A stretch of DNA of 64,000 nt from Clostridiaceae bacterium. GTDB taxonomy: Bacteria > Bacillota > Clostridia > DSM-8532. The DNA lies in assembly GCA_012719545.1 (NCBI GenBank), contig JAAYAD010000065.1:1-64000 (forward strand), in the 5' to 3' direction. The notes under the pieces are model-generated. The model searched no databases and was not told the origin of the DNA. It saw nothing but the letters and a program-made list of their open reading frames with translations. The position numbers and the translations under genes are program-made. Positions 52,276 through 61,047 of the stretch are shown in pieces; the first letter of the stretch is position 1, and each line of letters begins with the position of its first letter.

Positions 52276-52298
52276 ATTTTTTCACCTCAAGGGATAGT
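52261..52298 (-). promoter_or_regulatory. Hairpin holding the sleB start site in its loop
   Basis: On the minus strand ACTATCCCTT (52298-52289) pairs perfectly with AAGGGATAGT (52270-52261). The 18-base loop contains GAGGTG and the GTG start codon (52275-52273). Such presentation could help or hinder ribosome entry; the effect is not predictable from sequence. Confidence 0.55.
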
Positions 52299-52314
52299 TT
52301 TTCACAAAACCTCT

Positions 52315-52377
52315 ATAAATTATGCCAATTTTGCTTTTAGAAGCCGAAAGACTATGTGAAAATGACGCTGTCCATGC
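52315..52377 (-). repeat. Bipartite intergenic element, copy B, upstream of sleB
   Basis: On minus: GCATGGACAGCGTC (52377-52364), 35 bases, then TTGGCATAATTTAT (52328-52315), matching copy A at 41513-41571 with one difference in the second block. It lies 40-100 bases upstream of the sleB start, where its promoter should be. Confidence 0.5.
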
Positions 52378-52443
52378 TCCACTTTAATGGCAGCAAGACA
52401 CGCCTCTGGATATTAAACAGGATTCTGCATTCGATTATAATAA

Positions 52444-52470
52444 TTAAGCGGCTGTAAGTTACAGCCGCTT
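52444..52470 (-). terminator. Perfect hairpin after the YhaN-like gene
   Basis: TAAGCGGCTGTAA and TTACAGCCGCTTA are exact inverted repeats with a single central base, starting 30 bases past the stop. On minus ATTATTATAA follows, a weak T-tract, so it is a likely but not ideal terminator. Confidence 0.65.
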
Positions 52471-52499
52471 ACGGGTAGTCAGAAAGGAATGAAAAAATA

Positions 52500-54890
52500 T
52501 TACAGTCTGATTCTGTTTAGGTTACTGCCAAAAACCGACTGAGCAAGCTCAAATTCTCTTTCCCTGCAGGTAAACAGGAAAATCTGGCGTTCTTCCGACA
52601 TTTCTCTTAATAATTCAAAGGCTTTTTTAACACGGGTTTCATCAAACTGGGCAAAGGGCTCGTCCAAAAAGAGGGGCAACTTCTCCCCATTTCTTTCAAG
52701 CAGCTTTACTGCCGCAAGGCGCATGCTCAAATAAACCTGATCCATGGCTCCCCCGCTTAATGAGTTAACTGAAACAAGCTCGTCGGTCTCAGGAGATTCC
52801 AGGTTTATCTGAAGGGCATCGTTAGTAAACACCTTGCGGTACTTGCCTAAGGTCAGATAATCCATAATACGGCTCATTTCCTCATTCAGGGCAGGTATAT
52901 AATCCCTTTGAAGTGTCAATGAGGCCTCATTAAGAACCTGGATAGCAAGTGTCAGACCGGAACCTATAAGCTCCAGTGATTTCTTTTCCTCCTGCAACAG
53001 CCCAATCTCTTCCATTACTCTGGTAAGCTCCCCTTCTTTTGGCACCTGCTCAAGCCTGGCCTTAAGAGATGCAATATCGAGCTTTACCTGATTTATCCGG
53101 CCTTCCAGTGCAACTATTTCATTATTAATCTGCCATTCGGATTTTTCCTCAATCCGTTTTAAATCAAAGCTTTCAAGGCCATCCAGAATTTTGTCCAGAT
53201 CATCAGGGCTTGAAACCGGCTTTTCGGATAAGCTTTCTGCTTCTCTTAAAATTGACTTTATCCTTTCTTCTATAGCCGACTTTTCACTTAAAAGAACTTT
53301 CAATTCTTCTTTTGCTTTGTTAAGCCTTTCCACGCCTTCTTTAATTGACGTTACCGCCTGGATTTTGTCAGTTGAGTCCATTTTTGCCAGACTTATAATT
53401 TCATCCAGCCTTGCATTGATGCTTTCTATTTCTGCCTTAAGTTCCCCTATGCGTTTTTGGGTCTCGGAAATTTTATTATTTTTGTGTTCCAAAAGGTTTC
53501 TTCCCTTTAACTGGGCTTCCCTGTACTCAAGATATTGGCTTAGGTCCGCAAAACCGCTCTCGGAAAGGGCCATGGACAAAGCTCTTGAGCCTAATAGCCC
53601 TTCATCCCTGGCAAGGGCTTTCTTTGAAGGCTTAATTAGAGAAATCGCTGCAACAATTCCAAAAACAGCTCCCAGAATCAGATATGGAACAGAATAGGTA
53701 AACACATATGCCAGAATAAAAATGGGTGCTGCAATGCCTGACAGCAAAGTAAGAACAAGACTCCTGTTCTTATTAGCCGCAGTCTTCTTTTCATTTTCTG
53801 CCTGCTTTTGCTTATTGGCATTGAGTATTCTTTCGATAGGTTCAGTCCTTTTAATGGAGGCCTCTTCCGAATCAAGACCCTCTTTAATGCTTTCAGCCAC
53901 AGCCGTTAAACTGTCCAGGTTTGCCTTTTCTTCTTCAATCTCTGCTTTGGTTTTACTTTCATCATAAAGCAGGAGCATGGCTCTATGTACCGAATCTTCA
54001 TCTATATTCTCAAATTTCTTAAGATTGGCTATACTTTCATTGCACTTATCAATACTCCGGCTGTTTTCATCCGCCTTCTTTAAAATATCCGAAAGCTCGT
54101 TTTTTAAAGCCCTGAGCCTTGAGACCTTGATATTTTCCTTAAGGCTTTTTTTAATTTTCAGACTTTCTTCCAGTTCATTGAGTAGGTTTTTCTTTTCATG
54201 GAGCTCTAAAGCAGTATCAAGATAGCGGTCGTTAAGGTCAGTAAGCCTCTGCTTCTCTTCCTGAAGCTCTTTAAGCCTCATATTGACCTTATCAAGGGGA
54301 CGGGTAGTGGTTCTTCCGGTTCCTACACGCTCCAAAAGTGCTGTTTCAAGTGCTTTAATGGCATTGGCAAGAGACAGATCCTCACTTCCTGAAGCATTCA
54401 AATTTGAAAGCTTTTCAACCAGTGCCTTTCTTCCTTCTTCATCCACAGCGCATTGAAGCTGCTTAATAAACACGCTTCGTTCAAAGGCAGCTTCATCAAG
54501 CCCCAGATGCTCTTCTGCAAACTTTGGACCTGTGTCCTTAAGATGGGGAAAATCAGATGTAAGGTTATTGGCTTTGTCATCGTAAATATTGACAGTACCC
54601 TTGTCAAAATTCCGGCCCACTCTGTAAGACGAGCCGTCATCAAGGGTATATTCAAGTATGCCCGAGTACTGCTGGGCATTCCATGGCTTGTAATGCTTAA
54701 GGGGGGGAAGGCTTCCGTCCTTTGCCCTGCGTCCTCCCTTAAGGCCATAGAGCATGGCGCGTATAAAAGCCTGAAGAGTGGATTTTCCCGCCTCATTGTT
54801 TTCATATATAAGATTAAAGCTCGGTCCGGGTTCAATTCTCGTATTATTGAATTTTCCAAAGCCTTTGATATCTAACAGGGTAATTTTCAT
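52500..54890 (-). CDS. YhaN/SbcC-like SMC-type ATPase
   Basis: A 796-aa protein. The N-terminal half-ATPase has IYENNEAGKSTLQAFIRAMLYG (Walker A), then two coiled-coil stretches (about 200-380 and 450-640) around a hydrophobic pair (about 385-425) that may be membrane-inserted as in YhaN. The C-terminal half has VNSLSGGAMDQVYLSMRLAAVKLLE (signature) and PLFLDEPFAQFDETR (Walker B). It partners the nuclease encoded directly upstream. ATG 54890 is preferred; an earlier start lacks a better site. Confidence 0.88.
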   Translation of the reverse strand: MKITLLDIKGFGKFNNTRIEPGPSFNLIYENNEAGKSTLQAFIRAMLYGLKGGRRAKDGSLPPLKHYKPWNAQQYSGILEYTLDDGSSYRVGRNFDKGTVNIYDDKANNLTSDFPHLKDTGPKFAEEHLGLDEAAFERSVFIKQLQCAVDEEGRKALVEKLSNLNASGSEDLSLANAIKALETALLERVGTGRTTTRPLDKVNMRLKELQEEKQRLTDLNDRYLDTALELHEKKNLLNELEESLKIKKSLKENIKVSRLRALKNELSDILKKADENSRSIDKCNESIANLKKFENIDEDSVHRAMLLLYDESKTKAEIEEEKANLDSLTAVAESIKEGLDSEEASIKRTEPIERILNANKQKQAENEKKTAANKNRSLVLTLLSGIAAPIFILAYVFTYSVPYLILGAVFGIVAAISLIKPSKKALARDEGLLGSRALSMALSESGFADLSQYLEYREAQLKGRNLLEHKNNKISETQKRIGELKAEIESINARLDEIISLAKMDSTDKIQAVTSIKEGVERLNKAKEELKVLLSEKSAIEERIKSILREAESLSEKPVSSPDDLDKILDGLESFDLKRIEEKSEWQINNEIVALEGRINQVKLDIASLKARLEQVPKEGELTRVMEEIGLLQEEKKSLELIGSGLTLAIQVLNEASLTLQRDYIPALNEEMSRIMDYLTLGKYRKVFTNDALQINLESPETDELVSVNSLSGGAMDQVYLSMRLAAVKLLERNGEKLPLFLDEPFAQFDETRVKKAFELLREMSEERQIFLFTCREREFELAQSVFGSNLNRIRL

Positions 54891-54898
54891 ATGCGCTT

Positions 54899-56056
54899 TT
54901 ACTCTCCCCACCATTCAATTTTGCCGCTTTTTAAAGCCTCAAGGCCAAAGAATAAGGCAAGGTTCAGCCTTTCTATGCCCATCTTTATTTCCTCATTGTC
55001 CGGGTCGGCATTGAGCTCTTTTTCAAGATTATCCAGCCTTTTTCTGATTTCCCTTACGAAAGCTCCTTTTAGGGACGGATCCTTTTCCAGGGAATCAAGG
55101 TCAAAGGCTGCGCCGGTATTGTCCCTGATTTTAAAGTAGAGCCAGTGGGAAAACATCTGGTTCAGGGTTTTTGGGTCTATATTAAGCTCTGTTCTGCCCT
55201 TCAAGGTTACGCGAACAAGATCCCGCTGTGAATCAAGGCCTTCTGTTATTTCCAGTATCCTGATTCTTACCTCGTCAAGGGTCTTGCATCCTGTAATATC
55301 AAGGGTTTTATCGTGATATGCCCTGGTGGCGGTTTCAAAGAACCTTGTTTCCACCTGGGTTTTTTCTCCGTCATTAGAAAGGGTAACAAAAAAAGCTCCG
55401 TGGGCTCCCGGCTCATCAAATCCCAAAGGTTCGGGGCTTCCGGGGTTTATGATATTATAATCCTGCTTAATGGAATGAAAATGACCCAATGCGTAATAGT
55501 CGTAATTTAAGGCTTTAAGTTCGCTTGATGCGACAGGCATGTAATCGTGTTGAGTAAAGTCCATGTCAAGGGTGCCATGAAGCATGAGCATATTAAAATA
55601 ATCCTTCATTGGTTCCGGAACAAGTGAAAAGTCAGGCTTCACCTCTTTAAAGGCTGAAAAACCTATACCATAAAGATTAACGCCCGGCTTGTCCAGTATA
55701 AGATGAGGATTTTCATTTGACAGTATATGTACATTGGAGGGCCAGTCCCAAGCCCTGTACCAGGAATTGCGAAGATAGGGGTCATGATTCCCCGGCAATA
55801 AAATTACGGGGACCTTTGCCTCTGAAAGAACCATATGCAGCCAGTCCATGGTCCTTCTTGCTATGTACTGGTGTTCATATAAGTCTCCCGATATAAGAAG
55901 CAGGTCTGCATTGCTTTCCCTGACTTCCTTTATAATATTCAGGAAGGCTTTTTTAATATCCTCCCGCCGGGTTTCTGAATACTTCTCGGACCCTTGTTCC
56001 CTAAAGGGAGCATCCAGATGGATATCGGCACAATGAACAAATTTAAGAGTTCTCAC
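54899..56056 (-). CDS. YhaO/SbcD-like metallophosphoesterase
   Basis: A 385-aa nuclease with the phosphoesterase motifs FVHCADIHLDAPF, ISGDLYE, LPGNHDPY, MLHGTLDMDF and ALGHFHS in order. The C-terminal helical part (about 270-385) is typical of YhaO. Together with the ATPase gene 8 bases downstream it resembles the Mre11-Rad50 type pair for DNA-end processing. The physiological role of YhaNO is poorly known. Confidence 0.9.
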   Translation of the reverse strand: MRTLKFVHCADIHLDAPFREQGSEKYSETRREDIKKAFLNIIKEVRESNADLLLISGDLYEHQYIARRTMDWLHMVLSEAKVPVILLPGNHDPYLRNSWYRAWDWPSNVHILSNENPHLILDKPGVNLYGIGFSAFKEVKPDFSLVPEPMKDYFNMLMLHGTLDMDFTQHDYMPVASSELKALNYDYYALGHFHSIKQDYNIINPGSPEPLGFDEPGAHGAFFVTLSNDGEKTQVETRFFETATRAYHDKTLDITGCKTLDEVRIRILEITEGLDSQRDLVRVTLKGRTELNIDPKTLNQMFSHWLYFKIRDNTGAAFDLDSLEKDPSLKGAFVREIRKRLDNLEKELNADPDNEEIKMGIERLNLALFFGLEALKSGKIEWWGE

Positions 56057-56067
56057 TATTTACACCC

Positions 56068-56448
56068 CTATAAAAGAATAACTGCCTGGGCGGCGGCGTA
56101 ATGCCTGCTGTGGGTAAGGCTTACGTCAATTGCCTTGCCTCCCATTTTCTCAAAAAGGCGCTTGGCTTCGCCGTGCAGGACCGCCACAGGCTTTCCCGCA
56201 TCATCATTTATTATCTCTATATCCTGAAAGGTTACCCCTTTTGCTATGCCAGTTCCGAGAGCTTTGGATACAGCCTCCTTTGCGCAAAAGCGGGCAGCGA
56301 AGCTTTGAAGGGCGGCCTTGCCCTTTGACTCGCAATAATCTCTTTCAACCTTTGTAAAAACCTTGTTCAGAAAGCTGTCGCCATGCTTTAATATAGCCTG
56401 GTCAATGCGGTCCAGCTCAACAATATCCATGCCGCAATGCACATTCAT
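56068..56448 (-). CDS. acpS: Holo-[acyl-carrier-protein] synthase
   Basis: A 126-aa enzyme attaching 4'-phosphopantetheine to ACP. GMDIVELDRI holds the Mg-binding Asp, and FAARFCAKEAVSKALGTGI the catalytic Glu/Lys. It ends with the common SLTHSRHYAAAQAVI. ATG 56448 follows GGAGG by 7 bases. An open frame to 56658 runs through the tRNA gene and is rejected. Confidence 0.96.
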   Translation of the reverse strand: MNVHCGMDIVELDRIDQAILKHGDSFLNKVFTKVERDYCESKGKAALQSFAARFCAKEAVSKALGTGIAKGVTFQDIEIINDDAGKPVAVLHGEAKRLFEKMGGKAIDVSLTHSRHYAAAQAVILL

Positions 56449-56464
56449 CAAAAGACCTCCGCAT

Positions 56465-56500
56465 AGTAAAAGAGCACAGGCTCCTATAAGCCTGTACTCA
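56465..56500 (-). terminator. Terminator of tRNA-Arg(CCG)
   Basis: GAGTACAGGCT pairs with AGCCTGTGCTC (one wobble) around a 6-base loop, followed by TTTTACT on minus. It lies between the tRNA and acpS, so acpS would need read-through or another promoter. Confidence 0.8.
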
Positions 56501-56504
56501 AAGC

Positions 56505-56579
56505 TGGTGCCCCGTGTAGGAATCGAACCCACATCAATGGAACCGGAATCCATCGTCTTATCCATTAGACTAACGGGAC
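56505..56579 (-). tRNA. tRNA-Arg, anticodon CCG
   Basis: A 75-base cloverleaf on minus. Acceptor GTCCCGT pairs with ACGGGGC (one T-G), then A and encoded CCA. The anticodon stem ATGGA/TCCAT has loop TTCCGGT, giving CCG, which reads CGG. The T-arm has GGTTCGATTCC. Confidence 0.96.
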
Positions 56580-56611
56580 GACAAAATAACCCCAAACTTA
56601 GAGGCACATAT

Positions 56612-56640
56612 ATTATACCCTCTTTTAAGCAGGATATCAA
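56612..56640 (-). promoter_or_regulatory. Promoter of tRNA-Arg(CCG)
   Basis: TTGATA (56640-56635) and TATAAT (56617-56612) are separated by 17 bases, giving a start about 25 bases before the tRNA. Confidence 0.8.
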
Positions 56641-56667
56641 GACACGTAAAACTTCCATTTACGTGTC
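56641..56667 (-). terminator. Hairpin after the second sugar ABC operon
   Basis: GACACGTAAA and TTTACGTGTC pair perfectly around a 7-base loop, 40 bases past the permease stop and just before the tRNA promoter. The minus-strand tail TTGATATCC is a poor T-tract. Confidence 0.55.
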
Positions 56668-56707
56668 TGATACAAGCTTTCAGGCTTATTTTGCCCTACG
56701 CCGGAAT

Positions 56708-57532
56708 TCAGCCTTTGTCCGCTCCGCTTAACGCAAATCCCTTGGACATGAATCTCTGGGAGAAACTGTAGAGAATGACGCTTGGAATCATATAGACAAC
56801 CGAATAGGCAGCCAGGCGTCCGTACTCAATAAGGCCGCTGTTGTCAAAGAACTGGTATATGCGTACCGAGGACGGAAAATTGCTTGCCGTCTGAAGCAGG
56901 ATAAAGGGTACGAAGAAGTTGCCCCAGGCACCAGTAAATACATAGATTGATACCGTCAAGATGCCGGGTATCATTAACGGCATGATAATATGCCTCATAG
57001 CAACCAGCGAGTTTGCTCCGTCCACTCTTGCTGCTTCTTCCAGGGAAACGGGAACAGAATCCATAAAATTCTTCATCATCCATATGCCGTAGGGCATATT
57101 GGTTGCCGCCATGAAGAAAGCAATACTTACCAGTTTGTCATGCAGGCCAAAGGATATAAAAAGCTTGAAAACCGGTACCAGTATGGCATTAATGGGCAAT
57201 GAGGTCATGAATATGATTATGTATAAAAAATATCTTTTTCCTTTAAGGTCATAGCGGGACAGCGGATATGCCGCAAGAAAAGAAAAAACCACTACCACTG
57301 CCGATGTAATTATTGCTATTATGAAGCTGTTTAAAAAGCCTCTCAGGTTATCAGGGTTTGTTATAACAGATACATAGTTTTCTATGGTAGGATTTTTAGG
57401 CAGGCTCAATAATGGGCTTGCATTCAGGTCAACTGAGGCAAAGGCAAGCCACAGAAGCGGTATTAAAAATAACAATGCTATTATTGCGAGTATGATGTAC
57501 TGCAAGATTACAACGGATTTTTTCTCTTTCAA
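56708..57532 (-). CDS. Carbohydrate ABC transporter permease, MalG-like
   Basis: A 274-aa permease with six helices and the EAA loop EAARVDGANSLVAMRHIIMPLMIPG. The ending SQRFMSKGFALSGADKG is typical of MalG/UgpE partners. It is the last gene of the second sugar ABC set, 13 bases after its partner permease. The substrate is unknown. The set differs in subfamily from the LplBC set at 26400-28216. Confidence 0.93.
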   Translation of the reverse strand: MKEKKSVVILQYIILAIIALLFLIPLLWLAFASVDLNASPLLSLPKNPTIENYVSVITNPDNLRGFLNSFIIAIITSAVVVVFSFLAAYPLSRYDLKGKRYFLYIIIFMTSLPINAILVPVFKLFISFGLHDKLVSIAFFMAATNMPYGIWMMKNFMDSVPVSLEEAARVDGANSLVAMRHIIMPLMIPGILTVSIYVFTGAWGNFFVPFILLQTASNFPSSVRIYQFFDNSGLIEYGRLAAYSVVYMIPSVILYSFSQRFMSKGFALSGADKG

Positions 57533-57545
57533 CTCTTTCCCCTCC

Positions 57546-58433
57546 CTATAGCTTTATTTTCGAGAACTTCACATAACAGGCGCTCAAAACAATTCCGAGG
57601 ATGAGCATAACCATTGCTATTGCAGTACCATAGCCCATCTGATAGCTTCCAAATGCCTGTCTGTACATGTATATAGAGAGAGTGGTTGTTTTTGTTCCGG
57701 GTCCTCCGCCGGTCATGGCGTATATAAGGCCGAAAACTCCAAGTGTTTTAAGGGTAATAAGTATTGCGTCAGTCATTATAGTGCCTTTAATCATCGGAAT
57801 AATAATTCTGGTGATTTTCTGCCAGCGGTTGGCTCCGTCAATTGCAGCCGAAGCCTCAACATCAGCCGGTATATCATCCAGTGCCGCCTGGAACTGAAGC
57901 ATGGAAAAGGCTGTTCCATGCCATATATTGGCTATAATTACGCTTACCATTGGAAAGGAAACCAGCCATGAAATTGGTTTACTCAGAATTCCCAGGCTTG
58001 TAAGTGCCGTATTTAATGTTCCACTCTTGCTGAAAAAAGCCACCCAGCAGAAAGAACATACAATTTCAGGCATAATCCATCCAACCAGAATGGTCATACC
58101 CACAAAACTTCTGAAATGCCTGTTTTTATTTCTCATTAGCAGTGCAATAAAGAATCCCAATATTAACTGTCCAATTATTGCGGAAAATATCAGAAATATA
58201 AGAGTATTTGCAAAGCTTGTTCTGAAAAGCGGGTCAGAAAACATCCTTACAAAATGGTTAAAACCAATAAAATTATAATTGGTTGATTTGCTCCCGCTTA
58301 GGGTCATATCAGTAAATGAATAGTAAAAGCTTAATAAAACCGGCCAAATGAAAAAGAATAGCAATAAGGCTATGGTTGGAGCCAGAAATAACAAGGCTTT
58401 CCTTCCCTGCTTTGATATCCTTAATAACCTCAC
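57546..58433 (-). CDS. Carbohydrate ABC transporter permease, MalF/UgpA-like
   Basis: A 295-aa permease with six helices. The EAA loop is EASAAIDGANRWQKITRIIIPMIKG and a conserved GGPGTKTTTLSIYMYRQAF loop precedes the last helix. GTG 58433 sits 4 bases after GGGGGAGG and is preferred over an upstream start at 58466 whose frame crosses a hairpin. Confidence 0.9.
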   Translation of the reverse strand: MRLLRISKQGRKALLFLAPTIALLLFFFIWPVLLSFYYSFTDMTLSGSKSTNYNFIGFNHFVRMFSDPLFRTSFANTLIFLIFSAIIGQLILGFFIALLMRNKNRHFRSFVGMTILVGWIMPEIVCSFCWVAFFSKSGTLNTALTSLGILSKPISWLVSFPMVSVIIANIWHGTAFSMLQFQAALDDIPADVEASAAIDGANRWQKITRIIIPMIKGTIMTDAILITLKTLGVFGLIYAMTGGGPGTKTTTLSIYMYRQAFGSYQMGYGTAIAMVMLILGIVLSACYVKFSKIKL

Positions 58434-58457
58434 ATGTCCTCCCCCTGTCGTGAATAA

Positions 58458-58493
58458 GCTTCCCATACCAACGCTTCCATTGGCATGGGAAGC
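58458..58493 (-). repeat. Strong hairpin between binding-protein and permease genes
   Basis: GCTTCCCATGCCAA pairs with TTGGTATGGGAAGC on minus (14 bp, one wobble) around an 8-base loop, 34 bases past the binding-protein stop. No T-tract. Probably raises binding-protein mRNA over permease mRNA. Confidence 0.65.
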
Positions 58494-58527
58494 ATACCGA
58501 TATTCTTAATCCCTTAATGGGCACTCA

Positions 58528-59940
58528 CTATTTTGTCAGGGTATTTTCATTACCCACAACGCTGATTACTCTGGACTTGTACTCTTCTGCTGCCTGTTCA
58601 GCGGTCATGTCAGTACTTACCAGTTCTTCAACGATGGTCTGAATCTGAGTGGATACCATTGCATAGCTTTCATGCTTGGGACGAACATAGGCATTGGCCA
58701 TATAAGCGGTCATTTCCTTTATATATGGACGCATTGCATATTCTTCGATATCAGTTGAGTCATCACGAGGAGACATACGGCCGTCGTACAGGCTTCTCCA
58801 GGTTGCATTTTCCTTATTTCCGCAGAATGCCAGGAATTTGAAAGCTTCATCCTTGTACTTGCAGTGGGAGGAAATAGCCCATGACCAGCCGCCGCACATG
58901 GTGATGGTTGCAGGGTCTCCGCCGTACTGGGTAGGCATTGCTGCAAATCCGATTACCTGTTCAAGATTTTCTACGGGATATGAGCCTGTAGAAGTCCAGT
59001 TTCCTGCTGTTGTAGCAACAGCCAGATACATTCCGATTGTACCGTCTGCAAGACCTTTGTTGACCTGAGCTCCAACATCGCTGGCAAGAGCCACATCAAG
59101 GCTTACACCCAGCTTCTCAGTCTTATAAACCTGTTCAATGAACTTGAAGGTGTCCGAAAGACCCTTGCTCTTAACTACCCATTTGCCGTTTTCATAGAGC
59201 TGGTCCCCTGTACCGTAAAGGAGCATCTCAAAAGTCTGCATTGAAACGCCTTCGCCGTTTTGTTTGCCAACTATCATATAGAAGGGTTCAATGGAAGGAT
59301 CATGAGCCTTAATCTTCCGGGCTGCATCCAATATTTCCTCCCAATTTGTGGGCTGCCAGGGGGTAGGAATACCTGCATCCCTGAATACTTTATAATTGTA
59401 GAAGATTCCGCGGGAGTCGGTAGAAATGGGAATGCCGTAAATTTTTCCATCAGTTCCTTTAACGGCTTCCTTGGTTCCGTCAAGATAATGTGACCATTCA
59501 TCCCAATTAGCCACATAATCATCCAGGCAGGCAAGGTATCCTGCTGCCGCATCGGTAGCAGTCATGTATGTATCTTCCATGAAAATATCAGGAGCGGTTG
59601 TTTCAGAGGATAACTTCAGGGCAAGCAATGTAGCATAGTCGCCCTCGGATGAGGATATGGGGGTAAGTTCAATCTTTATGCCGGGATTTTCTGCTTCAAA
59701 TCTCTCAATAACTTTCTTTTCTTCCAGCCATTTTTCCAATAGGTCATTGGAGGCTGCCTGCTTGTAGGTAAATTTGAGAACTATTTCTTCAGGTTTTTCT
59801 GTTTGATTTGAAGTGTCATTGTTTGTACTGGATGAGGGTGACTGGGTGCCGGCAGTGGGGTTATTTGAGGAACAACCAACTAACGATAATGTCATAGCCA
59901 GAACCAGAAACAGAGCAATTACTTTCGCCTTTTTCTTCAT
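58528..59940 (-). CDS. Sugar ABC transporter substrate-binding lipoprotein
   Basis: A 470-aa family-1 binding lipoprotein: signal with lipobox LVGC (C23), Ser/Thr/Asn-rich linker (24-48), then a two-lobed domain. Typical pieces are FEAENPGIKIELTPISSSEGDY, DIFMEDTYMTATDAAAGYLACLDDYV, GIPISTDSRGIFYNYKVF and GGWSWAISSHCKYKDEAFKFLAF. It is the first gene of its ABC operon and lacks an ATPase partner nearby. GGAAAGGA precedes the ATG. Confidence 0.93.
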   Translation of the reverse strand: MKKKAKVIALFLVLAMTLSLVGCSSNNPTAGTQSPSSSTNNDTSNQTEKPEEIVLKFTYKQAASNDLLEKWLEEKKVIERFEAENPGIKIELTPISSSEGDYATLLALKLSSETTAPDIFMEDTYMTATDAAAGYLACLDDYVANWDEWSHYLDGTKEAVKGTDGKIYGIPISTDSRGIFYNYKVFRDAGIPTPWQPTNWEEILDAARKIKAHDPSIEPFYMIVGKQNGEGVSMQTFEMLLYGTGDQLYENGKWVVKSKGLSDTFKFIEQVYKTEKLGVSLDVALASDVGAQVNKGLADGTIGMYLAVATTAGNWTSTGSYPVENLEQVIGFAAMPTQYGGDPATITMCGGWSWAISSHCKYKDEAFKFLAFCGNKENATWRSLYDGRMSPRDDSTDIEEYAMRPYIKEMTAYMANAYVRPKHESYAMVSTQIQTIVEELVSTDMTAEQAAEEYKSRVISVVGNENTLTK

Positions 59941-60005
59941 AGAATCCTTCCTTTCATAATCAGCTGGCGGCTGTCCGCGAACAAACCAGTTATGCTAGCA
60001 CCCCT

Positions 60006-60034
60006 ATCATACCGTCCGTGAAAAGGACCGTAAA
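60006..60034 (-). promoter_or_regulatory. Promoter with internal inverted repeat, second sugar ABC operon
   Basis: TTTACG (60034-60029) and TATGAT (60011-60006) are 17 bases apart, about 65 bases before the binding-protein gene. The spacer contains the inverted repeat ACCGTCC-GTGAAAA-GGACCGT (60011-60031, one mismatch), placed like an operator. Confidence 0.6.
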
Positions 60035-60189
60035 TATTCAGTTTTTGTATGACTGCTCATTTTTGTTATGCATTTTTAACAACTATACAGTATTACAAAG
60101 GCGCGTTTTTGATATTTATGCTAACAATAGCGACTGACGATATTGAAGCTAAAATTGACAATTCTTGTACTATTGATAATTTTTGTTTA

Positions 60190-61014
60190 CTAAATTTCAA
60201 CTTCCATACCGTCGTAGGTTGTAAGAAAACCTACCTTTGCTGCTTCCTCAGCCATTTTTTCATAGTTCCATCCGCCATTATGGGAAAAATGGTTGGCAAT
60301 AAAGATGGTATTTTCGTCAACTGCTTTAATTTTCTCAAGGCGGCGCCTCATCTCAACATTATCCATAAGCCCCATATGATTGGTGCCTTCACTTCTGCTC
60401 TGCATGGTGCAGTCAAGGCTCAAAAGATTAATATACACATTGTTTTTCTCAAGATAATCCATTGTCTCCTCGGGGAAGAAACCTGTATCGTTGCCGTAAA
60501 GAATAGTTTTGCTTCCCTGGGAAATAAGGAATATTAAGCACTCTTCACTCTTGTCATGGTTTGCAAGAAGGGGTACAACGGTATAATCCTTTATTTTGAT
60601 TGGAACAAAGGGAGCAGCGTAGATTATTTCAAAATATTTATCAGCGTCAAATTTTGATGGTAAAAGTTCATAGAACTTTTTTTCAGATTCCTTATTACAG
60701 TAAATACGCATTTTTTCTGGTGTTGGATGGGCCAAGCCCTCTTGGCGCATTTCAAACTCAATGGCATAGAAATGGTCTGTGTGGCTGTGAGTTACAAGAA
60801 GCTCTGTAATTCCGTGAAGATTGAAATTATAGGTCAGATAATGCATATAGGTGTCCGGAGGAAAGTCAATAAGCAGGTCATCGTTTATAAGAGCCTGAGA
60901 ACGGGTTCTTATATTTCTTCCTCCTTCTTTTCTGGCGGTTTGGCACACTTCGCAGTTGCAGAACACAGCGGGTACACCTTCTGCAGCGCCGGTTCCCAAG
61001 TATTTCAGCTTCAT
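60190..61014 (-). CDS. MBL-fold metallo-hydrolase (PhnP-like)
   Basis: A 274-aa metallo-beta-lactamase-fold protein. It starts LKYLGTGAAEGVPAVFCNCEVC with a PhnP-like cysteine cluster (C21, C23, C26 region). LLVTHSHTDHF gives the HxHxDH metal site, with later FLISQGSKTILYGNDTG and IANHFSHNGGW. It may cleave a phosphodiester or a sugar-derived compound. Location between a sugar regulator and a sugar ABC operon suggests carbohydrate metabolism. AGGAG is 7 bases before ATG 61014. Confidence 0.85.
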   Translation of the reverse strand: MKLKYLGTGAAEGVPAVFCNCEVCQTARKEGGRNIRTRSQALINDDLLIDFPPDTYMHYLTYNFNLHGITELLVTHSHTDHFYAIEFEMRQEGLAHPTPEKMRIYCNKESEKKFYELLPSKFDADKYFEIIYAAPFVPIKIKDYTVVPLLANHDKSEECLIFLISQGSKTILYGNDTGFFPEETMDYLEKNNVYINLLSLDCTMQSRSEGTNHMGLMDNVEMRRRLEKIKAVDENTIFIANHFSHNGGWNYEKMAEEAAKVGFLTTYDGMEVEI

Positions 61015-61047
61015 TTTCATTCTCCTTTGCTTTATATTTAATAAAAT

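Noticed and set aside
53191-53697. 168-codon plus-strand frame inside the YhaN-like gene
   Set aside because: Antisense shadow of coiled-coil coding sequence, Ser/Leu-rich composition as expected of such shadows.
56449-56658. 70-residue N-terminal extension of AcpS
   Set aside because: This part of the frame reads through the tRNA-Arg gene and its terminator; ATG 56448 has GGAGG at the right distance.
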